Shown one piece after another: positions 18,143 to 26,681 of a DNA stretch of 64,000 nucleotides. The notes under the pieces are model-generated. The model saw nothing but the letters and a program-made list of their open reading frames with translations. It made no database searches and was not told the origin of the DNA. The position numbers were made by a program, and so were the translations under genes. Position 1 is the stretch's first letter. Each line of letters opens with the position of its first letter. Source of the DNA: Adlercreutzia wanghongyangiae (GTDB lineage: Bacteria > Actinomycetota > Coriobacteriia > Coriobacteriales > Eggerthellaceae); NCBI RefSeq assembly GCF_035989245.1, contig NZ_JAYMFF010000004.1:1-64000 (forward strand). The letters are read 5' to 3'.

Positions 18143-18161
18143 ACCTGTTCAAAGAACAGGT
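18143..18161. promoter_or_regulatory. Palindromic operator candidate upstream of the flavoprotein gene
   Basis: A perfect palindrome ACCTGTTC-AAA-GAACAGGT about 100 bp upstream of the flavoprotein start. Its position suits a regulator site (LysR or other), but a small terminator role cannot be excluded. Confidence 0.35.
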
Positions 18162-18172
18162 TAACCATAAGA

Positions 18173-18199
18173 GAGGACCGCGGGAAGCCCGCGGTCCTC
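18173..18199 (-). terminator. Terminator of the hydrogenase operon
   Basis: A perfect 12-bp stem GAGGACCGCGGG/CCCGCGGTCCTC with a 3-nt loop, 43 bp past the hydA stop, followed on the minus strand by TCTCTTAT. Confidence 0.7.
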
Positions 18200-18242
18200 G
18201 TTTCTCGCTCTCGCAGTTCCCCTGTTCCCGTACTCCGCTCCC

Positions 18243-19532
18243 CTAGTGCACGCTGCAGGATAGGCAGGGGTCGTAGGCACGCACGAGCTTCTCGATCTCC
18301 AGGCGGATGAGGTCGGCGTCGTAGCCGGCAGCCGCCATGGTCTCGGCCAGCTGTCGCATGTCGGCCTCCAGATTCGCGATGTTCTGGGCCGTGGGCGTCA
18401 TGATGGAGGCGCGCTGCACCCGTCCCTCGCCATCCAGTTCCAGCAGGTGGAACAGGGCGCCGCGCGGGGCCTCGGTAAATCCCACCCCGCGGCCGGCGCG
18501 CACGGTGAAGGGCACCGGCTCGCTCGTTCCCTCGAAATCGCCGTCGGCCAGGCGGCGGCAAAGCGCCGCGCAACGATCCAGCACGTCCACCAGCTCCACG
18601 GCCTGGGCGATGTTGTTGGCGAACGGGTTCAGCTCGGGCGGGCGCAGGCCGGCCTTGGCGGCGGCATAACGCGCGTCCTTGCACAACGCGTCCCAACTGG
18701 CGTTCACACGGGCCAAGGCCGCGGTCATGTACGGCCGCCCCGTCTTGCGCACCCGGGCCAGAAACGCTCCGGAATGCCCCACGGGATACTCCTCGATGGC
18801 CTCTTCCACGTCCTGAGCCGAGAACTCGTCGCCGGAGCGCACGAAGCGGGCCGCATCCGACGTGCACACCGGATAGGCGCCGGGAGCCACCATGGCCAGA
18901 AGGTCGCCCTCGGTACGCACGTCCACGGTATCGAAGTCGCGAAACAGATCAACCGCCTCCAGGGCGAAGGCGCGCGCCTCGTCCATAGCATCGGCCATGC
19001 ACCGGTACTCGGCGGAGTCCATCTCGTGGGTGAAACCGCCCACCACCGCCGTGATGGGATGGATGGACCGACCGCCCACCAGCGTGCACAGCTCGTTGCC
19101 CAAGGCCTTCAGCCCCAGCGCCTTCTGCAGCAGCTCGGGATTGGAGTCGGCCAGGGGGAACACCGACTTGTGGCCCAGGAAGTCGGGCGCGGCGAACACG
19201 AACAGGTGCGTGGCGTGGTTCTGCAGGTACGACCCGTACACCAGAAGCTCGCGCAGAGCGCGGGTACGGTCGGTCACCGTCACGCCAAAGGCATGCTCGA
19301 TGGCGCGCAGGTCGGTGACCACGTGGCTGGCCGAGCAGATGCCGCACACGCGCGAGGCGATGTAGGGCACTTCCTCGAAGGAGCGCCCGCGCACCATCGA
19401 CTCGAACAGGCGCGCCGGCTCCACCACCGCCATCTCGCAGCAGGTCACCTGCCCGTCCTCCATAACGAGGCGAATGTCGCCGTGGCCCTCAACCCGGGCC
19501 AGGTGCTCCACGTTGATGCGAACCGAGGTCAT
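18243..19532 (-). CDS. hydA: NiFe hydrogenase large (alpha) subunit, group 3b type
   Basis: A 429-residue catalytic subunit. The active-site ligands are present: RVCGIC (C63, C66) and DPCLSCSVH at the very end (C423, C426). It oxidises or forms H2 at the NiFe centre. It is the last gene of a four-gene operon whose order matches the Pyrococcus sulfhydrogenase hydB-hydG-hydD-hydA, supporting a cytoplasmic bidirectional NAD(P)-linked enzyme. The protein ends exactly at the final His, so the C-terminal peptide normally removed by a maturation protease is absent. It starts 3 nt after the hydD stop. No hyp maturation genes are in the window. Confidence 0.93.
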   Translation of the reverse strand: MTSVRINVEHLARVEGHGDIRLVMEDGQVTCCEMAVVEPARLFESMVRGRSFEEVPYIASRVCGICSASHVVTDLRAIEHAFGVTVTDRTRALRELLVYGSYLQNHATHLFVFAAPDFLGHKSVFPLADSNPELLQKALGLKALGNELCTLVGGRSIHPITAVVGGFTHEMDSAEYRCMADAMDEARAFALEAVDLFRDFDTVDVRTEGDLLAMVAPGAYPVCTSDAARFVRSGDEFSAQDVEEAIEEYPVGHSGAFLARVRKTGRPYMTAALARVNASWDALCKDARYAAAKAGLRPPELNPFANNIAQAVELVDVLDRCAALCRRLADGDFEGTSEPVPFTVRAGRGVGFTEAPRGALFHLLELDGEGRVQRASIMTPTAQNIANLEADMRQLAETMAAAGYDADLIRLEIEKLVRAYDPCLSCSVH

Positions 19533-19535
19533 GGC

Positions 19536-20321
19536 CTACTCCTCCCCCGCCGCGCCCAGCGCCACGGCATTGAACATCTCCAGGGCGTCGTCGAAGCGAC
19601 GCACCTCCAGACCGCGCTTGCCCACCACGTAGCGGGCGGCCTGCACATTCGCATCGGGGGAAAGACCCGCGCAGCCATTGCAGGGACGACCCATGGCCGG
19701 GCACTTCGCGCCACAGCCAGAACGCGTCACCAGCCCCAGGCACATCGTGTCGCGCCCGTAGAAGCACCCCTGCTCGTTGCGGGAGCACTCGCCGCACAGC
19801 ACCGAGGTGGCTGGCAACGCGTTCGACCCGTACAGGGCCGCATCCAGCACGCGCACGAACTCGAGGGGATCGATGGGACAGCAGCTCACTGTGAAGTCCA
19901 CATCCGCCACAGCGCTTACCGGCACCGGTGCGCGCAGATCGCCGCAGGCCGCCGGGGCCGCGTCGCCGTACACGGCGCGCACATGACCGTCCAGGTCGGC
20001 CGCGGCCATACCGGGAATGCCGCCGGTGGCCGCGCAGGCGCCGATGGCGATCACGCAGGTGGCCCGCTCGCGGGCCCGGCGCACGGTCTCGGCGGCCTCC
20101 TCGGTGGTCACGGCGCCCTCGATGACCGCCACATCGAACTCGTCGGGCATGGGCTCCGACGAGGTCAGCTGCCAGTAGGCCATGTCCACCTGGCCCAGCA
20201 CGGCCAGCAGATGCTCTTCGATGTTGGTGATGTTGATCTGGCAGCCGAAGCAGCTGGCCAGCCCGATCAGCACCACACGCGGGGCGCGGCCGCCCTCGGG
20301 AATGGTCCGAATCTCGCTCAT
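19536..20321 (-). CDS. hydD: NiFe hydrogenase small (delta) subunit
   Basis: A 261-residue FeS subunit of the NADH:ubiquinone oxidoreductase 20-kDa family. The proximal cluster ligands include C24 and C27 (LASCFGCQ), IGACAATGG and the CCPIDP segment. Further cysteine pairs in the C-terminal third (VLCGECSRNEQGC, GCGAKCPAMGRPCNGC) fit two more clusters. It passes electrons between the NiFe site in HydA and the HydG/HydB module. Its start abuts the hydG stop. Confidence 0.92.
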   Translation of the reverse strand: MSEIRTIPEGGRAPRVVLIGLASCFGCQINITNIEEHLLAVLGQVDMAYWQLTSSEPMPDEFDVAVIEGAVTTEEAAETVRRARERATCVIAIGACAATGGIPGMAAADLDGHVRAVYGDAAPAACGDLRAPVPVSAVADVDFTVSCCPIDPLEFVRVLDAALYGSNALPATSVLCGECSRNEQGCFYGRDTMCLGLVTRSGCGAKCPAMGRPCNGCAGLSPDANVQAARYVVGKRGLEVRRFDDALEMFNAVALGAAGEE

Positions 20322-21224
20322 TTACATCGACCCCTGAATGTTCTTGGCTTCCCAGTAATTGAAAACGGGCCCGTCGATGCAGCAGTACTGGTGCCCCACC
20401 TGGCAGTGGCCGCACTTCCCCACGCCGCACTTCATATGTCGCTCGAAGCTCATGTAGATGCGGTCGTAGGGAATGTTCTTCTTGCGCATCTCCTGCACGA
20501 CGAACCGGTACATAATCGGCGGACCGCACAGCACGCCGAAGGTGTTTGCCGGATCTATCTCCAAGTGCTCGAAAGGCTTGGTGACCAGGCCCACTTCCCC
20601 ATCCCACGTCTCGTCGCCATGGTCGACGGTCAGGTGCAGCTCGAAGTCCTTGCGGTGCTTCCACATCTCGAACTGGTTGCGGAACATCACCTCGCCGGGG
20701 TTCTTCGAGCCGTAGATGATCGTGACCTTGCCGAAGTCGCTGCGCTCGTCGTGGATGTTGTTGATGAGCGAGCGCAGCGGCGCGATCCCGAGGCCGCCGG
20801 CCACGAGCAGCACATCGTGGCCGCGCATGGTGTCGATGGGAAAGCCGCGCCCGAAAGGCCCGCGAATGCCCACGATCTCGCCGCACTGCATCTGGTGCAG
20901 CCGCTCGGTGAAGCGCCCGGTGCGGCGCACGCACAGCTCGATGAAGCCCTCCTTGGTAGGCGAGCTGGAAATGGAGATGGGCGCCTCCCCCACGCCGAAC
21001 AGCGACAACTCCACGAACTGCCCGGGTTCGTGGCGGAAGGCCTCGCGGATGCGCTCGTCCACCAGGCGGAACTCGAACAGCGTCTCGGTGGCCGTCAGCT
21101 CGGTCATAGATGTAATGCGCGCCGGCCAGGGCCGATAGGGGTTCGCGCGCATCATCTCGGCACCCGACAGCGGGCGCCCCTCATCATGGAAGGGATGGAC
21201 GGACACCGCCGTGCTACTCGGCAT
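20322..21224 (-). CDS. hydG: Hydrogenase FAD/NAD(P)-binding (gamma) subunit
   Basis: A 300-residue ferredoxin-NADP reductase-like protein (AsrB/HydG family). It has an FAD domain (PGQFVELSLFG, APISISSSP), an NAD(P) domain (LLVAGGLGIAPLRSLI, VLCGPPIMYRF), and a C-terminal 2Fe-2S motif with four cysteines (CGVGKCGHC then C, about residues 268-283). It should exchange hydride with NAD(P). The start at 21224 overlaps hydB by 11 nt; internal methionines at residues 24 and 25 are alternatives. Confidence 0.92.
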   Translation of the reverse strand: MPSSTAVSVHPFHDEGRPLSGAEMMRANPYRPWPARITSMTELTATETLFEFRLVDERIREAFRHEPGQFVELSLFGVGEAPISISSSPTKEGFIELCVRRTGRFTERLHQMQCGEIVGIRGPFGRGFPIDTMRGHDVLLVAGGLGIAPLRSLINNIHDERSDFGKVTIIYGSKNPGEVMFRNQFEMWKHRKDFELHLTVDHGDETWDGEVGLVTKPFEHLEIDPANTFGVLCGPPIMYRFVVQEMRKKNIPYDRIYMSFERHMKCGVGKCGHCQVGHQYCCIDGPVFNYWEAKNIQGSM

Positions 21225-22251
21225 CTTCGGCCCCCTTTCTCTCGAAGAACCTCAGCACCTCGATGGGGCTGATATCCACCTTGCAGGCCGTGGCGCACCG
21301 CCCGCAGCCCACGCACAGGCTGCGGTCGTACTTGGCCATGAAGCCGTTCAGCTTGTGGTACATGCGATGGCGCACCCGCTGGGCCGCCGTGGGCCGGAAG
21401 TTGTGGCCGCCGGCCACCATGGCGAACTGGGGCGACGTGCAGGCATCCCACACGCGCTCGCGCCGGCCGGTGGCCCCGCCCGGGTCCAGCGTGTCGCGGA
21501 TGTCGAAGCAGTAGCAGGTGGGGCACACGTTCGCGCAGGCGTTGCACGACAGGCACCGACCGCCCAGCTCGTCCCAGAACGCATCCTCGTGGAAGGCATC
21601 CATGAGCATGGGAATCTCCTGGATATCGGGAATATCCCCGTTGAAGGCCTCCTGGCGCGCACGGGTGACGGCGCGGAAGGCGATGCGGTCCTCGTCGGTG
21701 GCCTCGCGCACCTCGCACGCCCCCTCCAGGATGTTCGCCCCCACCACCGAGCCGATGGACACCAGGTAGCGCTCGCCGATATCGGTGAGGAACAAATCGT
21801 AGCCGGGACGAGCCTCCTCGGCGTCCATCAGGTTGCAGAAGCAGTGGGCCTGGGGCATGCAGCCCACCCCCACGATAAGGGTGGCCGCGCGATGAGCCTG
21901 GTAGTACGGGTCGGGATAGCGCGCATCGTCGAACACGCTGTTCAGGTTCATGATGGCGTTGATGTCGCAGGCGTGCACCCCGAACAGCACCCGTGGGCGC
22001 ACCTCGTCGGTATAGTCGGTCACCGCGTTGCCCTCGGCGTCGAACTCGAACAAGGTCTCCACGGCGGGCAGCAGGTACTTCTTCGGCGATGCCACCGTGG
22101 TGGGATAGTCCAGCACGATGTCGGCGGCATCGGCCACGGCGGAGAACGCGTGGCCCTCTCCGCGCTTGACCGGGGCGATGACTTCGTAGCGCTCCATAAA
22201 GGCCGCGACGAGCGAGGGCAGATCGTCACGGTCGATGACACGGTACAACAT
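21214..22251 (-). CDS. hydB: Hydrogenase 4Fe-4S (beta) subunit
   Basis: A 345-residue AsrA/HydB-type protein with two C-terminal 4Fe-4S motifs: CLSCNACANVCPTC (about residue 230) and CVGCGRCATACK (about 315). It relays electrons to the flavin subunit. I place the start at 22251 (MLYRVIDRDD) because AAAGGA precedes it and the family begins this way. An in-frame ATG at 22296 has no RBS. It is the first gene of the hydBGDA operon, which follows the ndk terminator by about 115 bp. Confidence 0.9.
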   Translation of the reverse strand: MLYRVIDRDDLPSLVAAFMERYEVIAPVKRGEGHAFSAVADAADIVLDYPTTVASPKKYLLPAVETLFEFDAEGNAVTDYTDEVRPRVLFGVHACDINAIMNLNSVFDDARYPDPYYQAHRAATLIVGVGCMPQAHCFCNLMDAEEARPGYDLFLTDIGERYLVSIGSVVGANILEGACEVREATDEDRIAFRAVTRARQEAFNGDIPDIQEIPMLMDAFHEDAFWDELGGRCLSCNACANVCPTCYCFDIRDTLDPGGATGRRERVWDACTSPQFAMVAGGHNFRPTAAQRVRHRMYHKLNGFMAKYDRSLCVGCGRCATACKVDISPIEVLRFFERKGAEDAE

Positions 22252-22365
22252 AGGCGATTCTGTTCCTTTGTCTCCCTGGGTCTTCTCCGTTGCCATCCAT
22301 AGTAACGGCTGAGGGCCCCTCTTGCCTCCCCGGTTCGACTGACGGCCCCGAAAATCCAGATAGGG

Positions 22366-22392
22366 AAAAGAAAAAGCCCCTTTCGAGGCTTT
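22366..22392 (-). terminator. Intrinsic terminator downstream of ndk
   Basis: On the minus strand a 6-bp stem AAAGCC/GGCTTT with an 8-nt loop is followed by TTCTTTT. It separates ndk from the hydrogenase operon. Confidence 0.65.
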
Positions 22393-22411
22393 CCAAGAGA
22401 ATTGTCACCAA

Positions 22412-22476
22412 CTCACATTTTTGGCAATGTGAGCGAGAAGCCCCGGAGTGCCGCATATCGGCGCAACCGGGGCTTC
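22412..22476 (-). terminator. Two further hairpins just after ndk
   Basis: A GAAGCCCCGG/CCGGGGCTTC stem (22437-22446, 22467-22476) begins 20 bp past the ndk stop, followed by a CTCACATT/AATGTGAG stem (22412-22433). Neither has a strong U tract; they may assist the terminator at 22366 or protect the mRNA end. Confidence 0.45.
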
Positions 22477-22495
22477 GCAGTGTCGACGTAATCTT

Positions 22496-22900
22496 CTAGT
22501 TGAAGAAGATGGCGATCTCGCGCTCCGCGGACTCGGGGCTGTCAGAACCGTGGATCACGTTCTCGTCCATGATCAGGCCGAAGTCGCCGCGGATGGTGCC
22601 AGGGGCCGCTTCGGCCGGGTTGGTGGCGCCCATGAGCGAGCGGCACTTGGCCACGGCGCCCTCGCCGGAGATGACCATCTTCACCACGGGACCCGAGGTA
22701 ATGTAGGCGATGAGGCCGTCGTAGAAGGGCTTGCCCTCGTGCTCGGCGTAGTTGGCACGGGCCTGCTCGGGGGTGACCATGCCCAGCTCCATGCGCTCGA
22801 CGGTGAGGCCGGCGCGCTCGAAGCGGTTGATGATCTCGCCGATGTGGCCGTTGCGCACGCCGTCGGGCTTGATCATGGAGTAGGTCTGCTGGATAGCCAT
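22496..22900 (-). CDS. ndk: Nucleoside-diphosphate kinase
   Basis: A 134-residue protein of typical length with the phosphohistidine motif NVIHGSDS near residue 113 and the N-terminal YSMIKPDGV. It moves the gamma phosphate between NTPs and NDPs. The start at 22900 is behind AAAGGA; the upstream in-frame ATG has none. It is a single-gene unit with terminator structures downstream. Confidence 0.96.
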   Translation of the reverse strand: MAIQQTYSMIKPDGVRNGHIGEIINRFERAGLTVERMELGMVTPEQARANYAEHEGKPFYDGLIAYITSGPVVKMVISGEGAVAKCRSLMGATNPAEAAPGTIRGDFGLIMDENVIHGSDSPESAEREIAIFFN

Positions 22901-22984
22901 GGGAATCCTTTCGAAAGAGGGGTTCGTATCGTGCAAACGGCCCGCGCGCGGGGCGACGGGCCGAACATGCCGGAATGGGGGCGC

Positions 22985-24364
22985 TTAGGCCTGGCTCGGG
23001 AAGTACAACTCGATGTTGGCGATCTTCCAGCCGATGCCGTCGCGCACCATGGAAATCTTGTAGGTGACCGTGCCGCCGTTCTCGGTGGCCGCCGTGGCGT
23101 ACACCGTGGAATCGGCCATCGATCGGTTCATGCCGTCTACCGTGACGTTCGGGTCGACGATCACCGGATCGAGCATGGCCGTCACCTTCGCCTCGTCCAA
23201 GTCGGACGAGAACACCGTGGCCGTGGCAGCCGACGGATCGGCGAACAGCTCCTTGGTCACGGTCTCCTGGGTGGGGTACCCGAAGCCCTGGGTGTAGGCG
23301 AGCACGCCGGCCGCCGCGGCCAGCACGATGACCACCACGAAGAACAGCAGGATCTTCAGGCCCACGTTGCGGCGCTTGCGGTCCTGCTTGGCCAGGCCGC
23401 GCGACCACTGCTCCAGCTCGGCGTCGGTAGCCGTGAAGAAGCGGTCGTTGTCCACGTTCTCGTAGGCGCCCACGTAGCCGGGGAAGCTCTGCGGGTCGGC
23501 CTCGTAGGGCTCGTCGTAGTAGAAGGGGTCGACCGGCTGCTCGTCGTACACCTCCATGTCGTAGACGCTCGTGCCGTCGGCGGCCACATCCAGCCCCGAC
23601 ATATCGGCCAGCTGCAGCACCTGGGTGGCCTGGTTCTGCTCGGAAGAGCCCTGGGCCACCGCGCCCACGGCGCGCTGGTAGTCGACGCTGGCGGAATCGG
23701 ACAGGAAGTAGGTCTTGTCGGCGATGGCCTCCTCGAAGGCATGCACCGCCTTCTCCATCTGGCCGCAGGCCACATAGGCCTGGCCGAGCGACGCCTGCAG
23801 CTTGTTGCGCGTGCTGGACAGCATGTCGAACTGCATGGCGCTCTCGTAGGAGGCCACGGCGTCGGCCGGGCGGTTCAGCGCCATGAAGCACACGCCCAGG
23901 TTCAGCAGCGCCTTGGTGGGATCGGGATTCGCCTCGTCCAGGGCCGCCTCGCGGAAGGCCACGCCGGCCTCAGCCGACTTGCCCAGCTTCATCAGCGCAT
24001 TGCCCATGCCCATGTACGACTTGTAGGGCGTGGGGTTCGTCTCGTCGCCCACCGACTGCTCGAAGTAGCGAATGGCGTTGTCGTAGTCGCGCAGCGAGGC
24101 ATAGGCCATACCCAGGTTGCACTCCACGGTGCCCAGGGCGCCGTAGGCCGGGTCGGCCGTGGCCTGGCTGTAGGCCTGGATGGCCTCGCGGGGGTTCTTC
24201 AGCTTCACCAGGCAGTTGCCGATCTGGTGATAGAGCAGGCCCATCTCGCCCGGCGCCAAGGGGGACTGGGCGTCTTGCAAGCATTCCGTGAACGTCAGCA
24301 GCGCTCCGCGGAAATCACGCAGGCGGTAGCGCTCATTTGCTCGATCGAATAACTCGTTGTTCAT
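22985..24364 (-). CDS. TPR-repeat membrane protein
   Basis: A 459-residue protein. Residues about 1-235 form six or so tetratricopeptide repeats (for example LLYHQIGNCLVKLKNPREAI and ALLNLGVCFMALNRPADAVA). An acidic linker rich in Asp, Glu and Tyr follows, then one membrane segment at about 338-360 (ILLFFVVVIVLAAAAGVLAY) and an extracytoplasmic domain of about 100 residues. TPR arrays bind partner proteins, and this layout suggests a cytoplasmic scaffold tethered to the membrane. The start has GAAGGA in front. No specific function is recognised. Confidence 0.8.
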   Translation of the reverse strand: MNNELFDRANERYRLRDFRGALLTFTECLQDAQSPLAPGEMGLLYHQIGNCLVKLKNPREAIQAYSQATADPAYGALGTVECNLGMAYASLRDYDNAIRYFEQSVGDETNPTPYKSYMGMGNALMKLGKSAEAGVAFREAALDEANPDPTKALLNLGVCFMALNRPADAVASYESAMQFDMLSSTRNKLQASLGQAYVACGQMEKAVHAFEEAIADKTYFLSDSASVDYQRAVGAVAQGSSEQNQATQVLQLADMSGLDVAADGTSVYDMEVYDEQPVDPFYYDEPYEADPQSFPGYVGAYENVDNDRFFTATDAELEQWSRGLAKQDRKRRNVGLKILLFFVVVIVLAAAAGVLAYTQGFGYPTQETVTKELFADPSAATATVFSSDLDEAKVTAMLDPVIVDPNVTVDGMNRSMADSTVYATAATENGGTVTYKISMVRDGIGWKIANIELYFPSQA

Positions 24365-24436
24365 AGACTTCCTTCACTGGGTGCGGGGCAGGGCGCGACA
24401 AATCCGCCTTCGGCGCGGGCGGCTTTCCGAGACCCT

Positions 24437-24967
24437 TTAGGCGGCGTTCTCGATGGTAATGGACTCGATGACGTCGCCGGCGCGCAGCTGGCCGATGACA
24501 TCCTTGCCCTCGATGGTCTGGCCGAACACCGTGTAGCCGGAATCGAGGTTGTGCTGGGGGCCCAGGCACAGGTAGAACTGGGAGCCGGCGGAGTTCGGGT
24601 CCATGGAGCGGGCCATGGCCAGAGCGCCGTCCTCGTGCTTGTTGTTGGGGTTGGTGGTGAACTCCTCCTTGATGGAGTAGCCCGGGTTGCCGGTACCGAA
24701 GGGCGCCATGCCCGGGGCGCGGCCGGCGGCCACCTGCTCGGGCGTGGCCTCGCGGGTGTTCGGGCAGCCGCCCTGGATGACGAAGCCCGGCACGTAGCGG
24801 TGGAACTTCAGGCCGTCGTAGAAGCCCTTCTGGGCCAGCTCCACGAAGTTGCCCACGTGGATGGGGGCGTCGTTGCCCGCCAGCTGCACGCGGATGGTGC
24901 CCTTGGAGGTGTTGATGACGGCGATCTCGTCGCCGGTGGGAGCATATTCGGGGGTGTACAGAGCCAT
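24437..24967 (-). CDS. Cyclophilin-type peptidyl-prolyl isomerase
   Basis: A 176-residue cytoplasmic cyclophilin without a signal peptide. Active-site landmarks are present: FHRYVPGFVIQGG (catalytic Arg), SQFYLCLG (Gln/Phe binding pocket) and the later FGQTIEG. It catalyses cis-trans isomerisation of X-Pro bonds. The start has AAAAGGAG in front. It is monocistronic, between the TPR gene and the RNA methyltransferase. Confidence 0.94.
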   Translation of the reverse strand: MALYTPEYAPTGDEIAVINTSKGTIRVQLAGNDAPIHVGNFVELAQKGFYDGLKFHRYVPGFVIQGGCPNTREATPEQVAAGRAPGMAPFGTGNPGYSIKEEFTTNPNNKHEDGALAMARSMDPNSAGSQFYLCLGPQHNLDSGYTVFGQTIEGKDVIGQLRAGDVIESITIENAA

Positions 24968-25059
24968 AATCGGCCACTCCTTTTCCCTTGAGGACCGCAG
25001 GCACGCCCCCAGGCGCCCCGCGAATCGCTTTATCGCATACGGGGAACGATTTTAGCAGT

Positions 25060-26376
25060 TTAGCGTTCGTCGCGCGTGAAAATGCTAACCACTTCCACAT
25101 GGTAGGTCTGAGGAAAGAGGTCGACGGGCGTTGCGCGGGCCAGACGGTAGCCCGCCTGCTCGAACAAGGCCACGTCGCGCGCCCAGGTTTGCGGGTCGCA
25201 GCTGACGTAGGCCACGCGCGCGGGCGCCGCGGCGGCGATGGAGTCCACCACCCCGGCGGCCAGCCCCGCTCGGGGCGGATCCACCACCAGCGCGTCCAGC
25301 TCGCCCAGCTCGGGCAGCTCGCGCGCCGCGTCTCCCCCCACCACCTCGATATCCACGCCCGCCCGCTCGGCGTTGCGGCGCAGATCGCGCACCGAGCTTC
25401 CGGCCGATTCCACGGCCACCACATCGGCACCGGCCAGGGCCAGCGGCACCGAGAACGTGCCGCCGCCGGCGTACAGGTCGGCCACGTAGGCGCCCGCCGA
25501 CAGGCTCAGCCCCTCCCGCACGAGCTCCACCAGCTTCTCGGCCTGGGCGGTGTTCACCTGGAAAAACGACGGGGCGCTGGTGAGGAAGCGGCAGCCGGCC
25601 AGCTCCTCTTCCCAGCAGCCCTTGCCGGCCAGCGCCTCCACCTTCTTCACCTTGCGGGCGCGCCCCGGCTCGGCCACCACGCGCACGAGCGAGGTGCTCT
25701 TGCAGGCGCTTCCCAGCATCTTGGCGGCCGCGGCGCGCGGGAAGGGGCCGGGAGCGGTCCACAGGGCCACCTCCACGTCCTTCGTGCGCAGGCTGCCGCG
25801 CACCCCCACGCGGAAGATGCCCAGATCATCAGCACCGGCTAAAAAGCGCAGAGCACCGCGCAGGGCCTTGGGCGAGCGTTCGATCAGGCGGTTGGCCAGA
25901 GGGCACGCGTCCAGCGGCACCACCTGCGAGCCGCCCTCGGGGCGCATACCCAGCACCAGACGCCCGGCCGCATCGGCACCGCAGGCCAGCTCCAGCTTGT
26001 TGCGGTAGCCCCATTCCCGCTTCGAGGGAACGCAGGACGCCACCACGGCCTCGGCGCGCTCGCCGTCCAGATGCCCCACCCGCACCAGCGCGTTCACCAC
26101 GTTCGCGCGCTTGGCGGCCAGCTGCGCGTCGTAGGACAGGTGCGCCCAGGGGCAGCCCCCGCAGCCGGCGGTGCAGGGAGAATCCACGCGCACCGGGGAG
26201 GGCTCCACCACCCGCGCCACCGTGCCCCGGGCGAATCGGGGCTTCTCCTCACGCAGGGTCACTTCCACCACGTCGCCGGGGGCGGCGCCTTCCACGAACA
26301 CGGTCTTGCCGTCGGGCAGCCGGCCCACCCCCGCCGATCCGTAGCTCATGCGGTCGATCTGCACGGTATCGGTCAT
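25060..26376 (-). CDS. RumA/TrmA-type SAM-dependent RNA uracil-5-methyltransferase
   Basis: A 438-residue protein. An N-terminal TRAM domain (about 1-60) is followed by FeS cysteines CTAGCGGC (about 67-74), a Rossmann methyltransferase core with SAM motif DLYAGGGTF, the VDPPRAGL motif and the catalytic cysteine in YVSCDPQTW near residue 395. It should methylate a uracil in 23S rRNA or tRNA; which position cannot be told from sequence. The start at 26376 is behind AAGGAG; the upstream open frame runs through the tRNA-Arg gene and is not coding. Confidence 0.9.
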   Translation of the reverse strand: MTDTVQIDRMSYGSAGVGRLPDGKTVFVEGAAPGDVVEVTLREEKPRFARGTVARVVEPSPVRVDSPCTAGCGGCPWAHLSYDAQLAAKRANVVNALVRVGHLDGERAEAVVASCVPSKREWGYRNKLELACGADAAGRLVLGMRPEGGSQVVPLDACPLANRLIERSPKALRGALRFLAGADDLGIFRVGVRGSLRTKDVEVALWTAPGPFPRAAAAKMLGSACKSTSLVRVVAEPGRARKVKKVEALAGKGCWEEELAGCRFLTSAPSFFQVNTAQAEKLVELVREGLSLSAGAYVADLYAGGGTFSVPLALAGADVVAVESAGSSVRDLRRNAERAGVDIEVVGGDAARELPELGELDALVVDPPRAGLAAGVVDSIAAAAPARVAYVSCDPQTWARDVALFEQAGYRLARATPVDLFPQTYHVEVVSIFTRDER

Positions 26377-26458
26377 GGAAGGCTCCTTGGTCGCAAAGGG
26401 CGCGCCGGGCGGCGCGAGACGAAAAAGGGCGAACCCGAAAGTTCGCCCTGGCAATTCA

Positions 26459-26534
26459 TGGTGCCCTCGACAGGATTCGAACCTGCGGCACCTTGCTCCG
26501 GAGGCAAGTGCTCTATCCCCTGAGCTACGAGGGC
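26459..26534 (-). tRNA. tRNA-Arg (CCG)
   Basis: A 76-nt tRNA with encoded CCA. The acceptor stem GCCCTCG pairs with CGAGGGC, the discriminator is A, and the anticodon loop CTCCGGA gives CCG, reading CGG codons. Lies 82 bp upstream of the methyltransferase gene on the same strand. Confidence 0.96.
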
Positions 26535-26566
26535 GGCTCATGGTACCCCGCATCGGGGCGCAGGCT

Positions 26567-26598
26567 ATTATAGTGCAAATATCCCCGTCGCGCGGCAA
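26567..26598 (-). promoter_or_regulatory. Promoter of tRNA-Arg
   Basis: A perfect -10 box TATAAT on the minus strand (26567-26572), 32 bp from the tRNA. The best -35 is TTGCCG (26593-26598), but its 20-bp spacer is long. Confidence 0.5.
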
Positions 26599-26681
26599 AA
26601 CCTCAAAATACCCCATGGGCGGCGCGGGCGCAGCCGCACAGCCGCGCGCGGAAGCTGCCGCGAGACTGGGCGCAGCCGTGC

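Noticed and set aside
18447..21272. A 941-codon plus-strand open frame across the hydrogenase genes
   Set aside because: Antisense shadow of hydA, hydD and hydG with biased composition and no recognisable domain.
18243..22251. F420-reducing, HoxEFUYH-type or membrane-bound hydrogenase
   Set aside because: There is no FrhB, diaphorase or cytochrome b subunit; the four genes and their order match group 3b instead.
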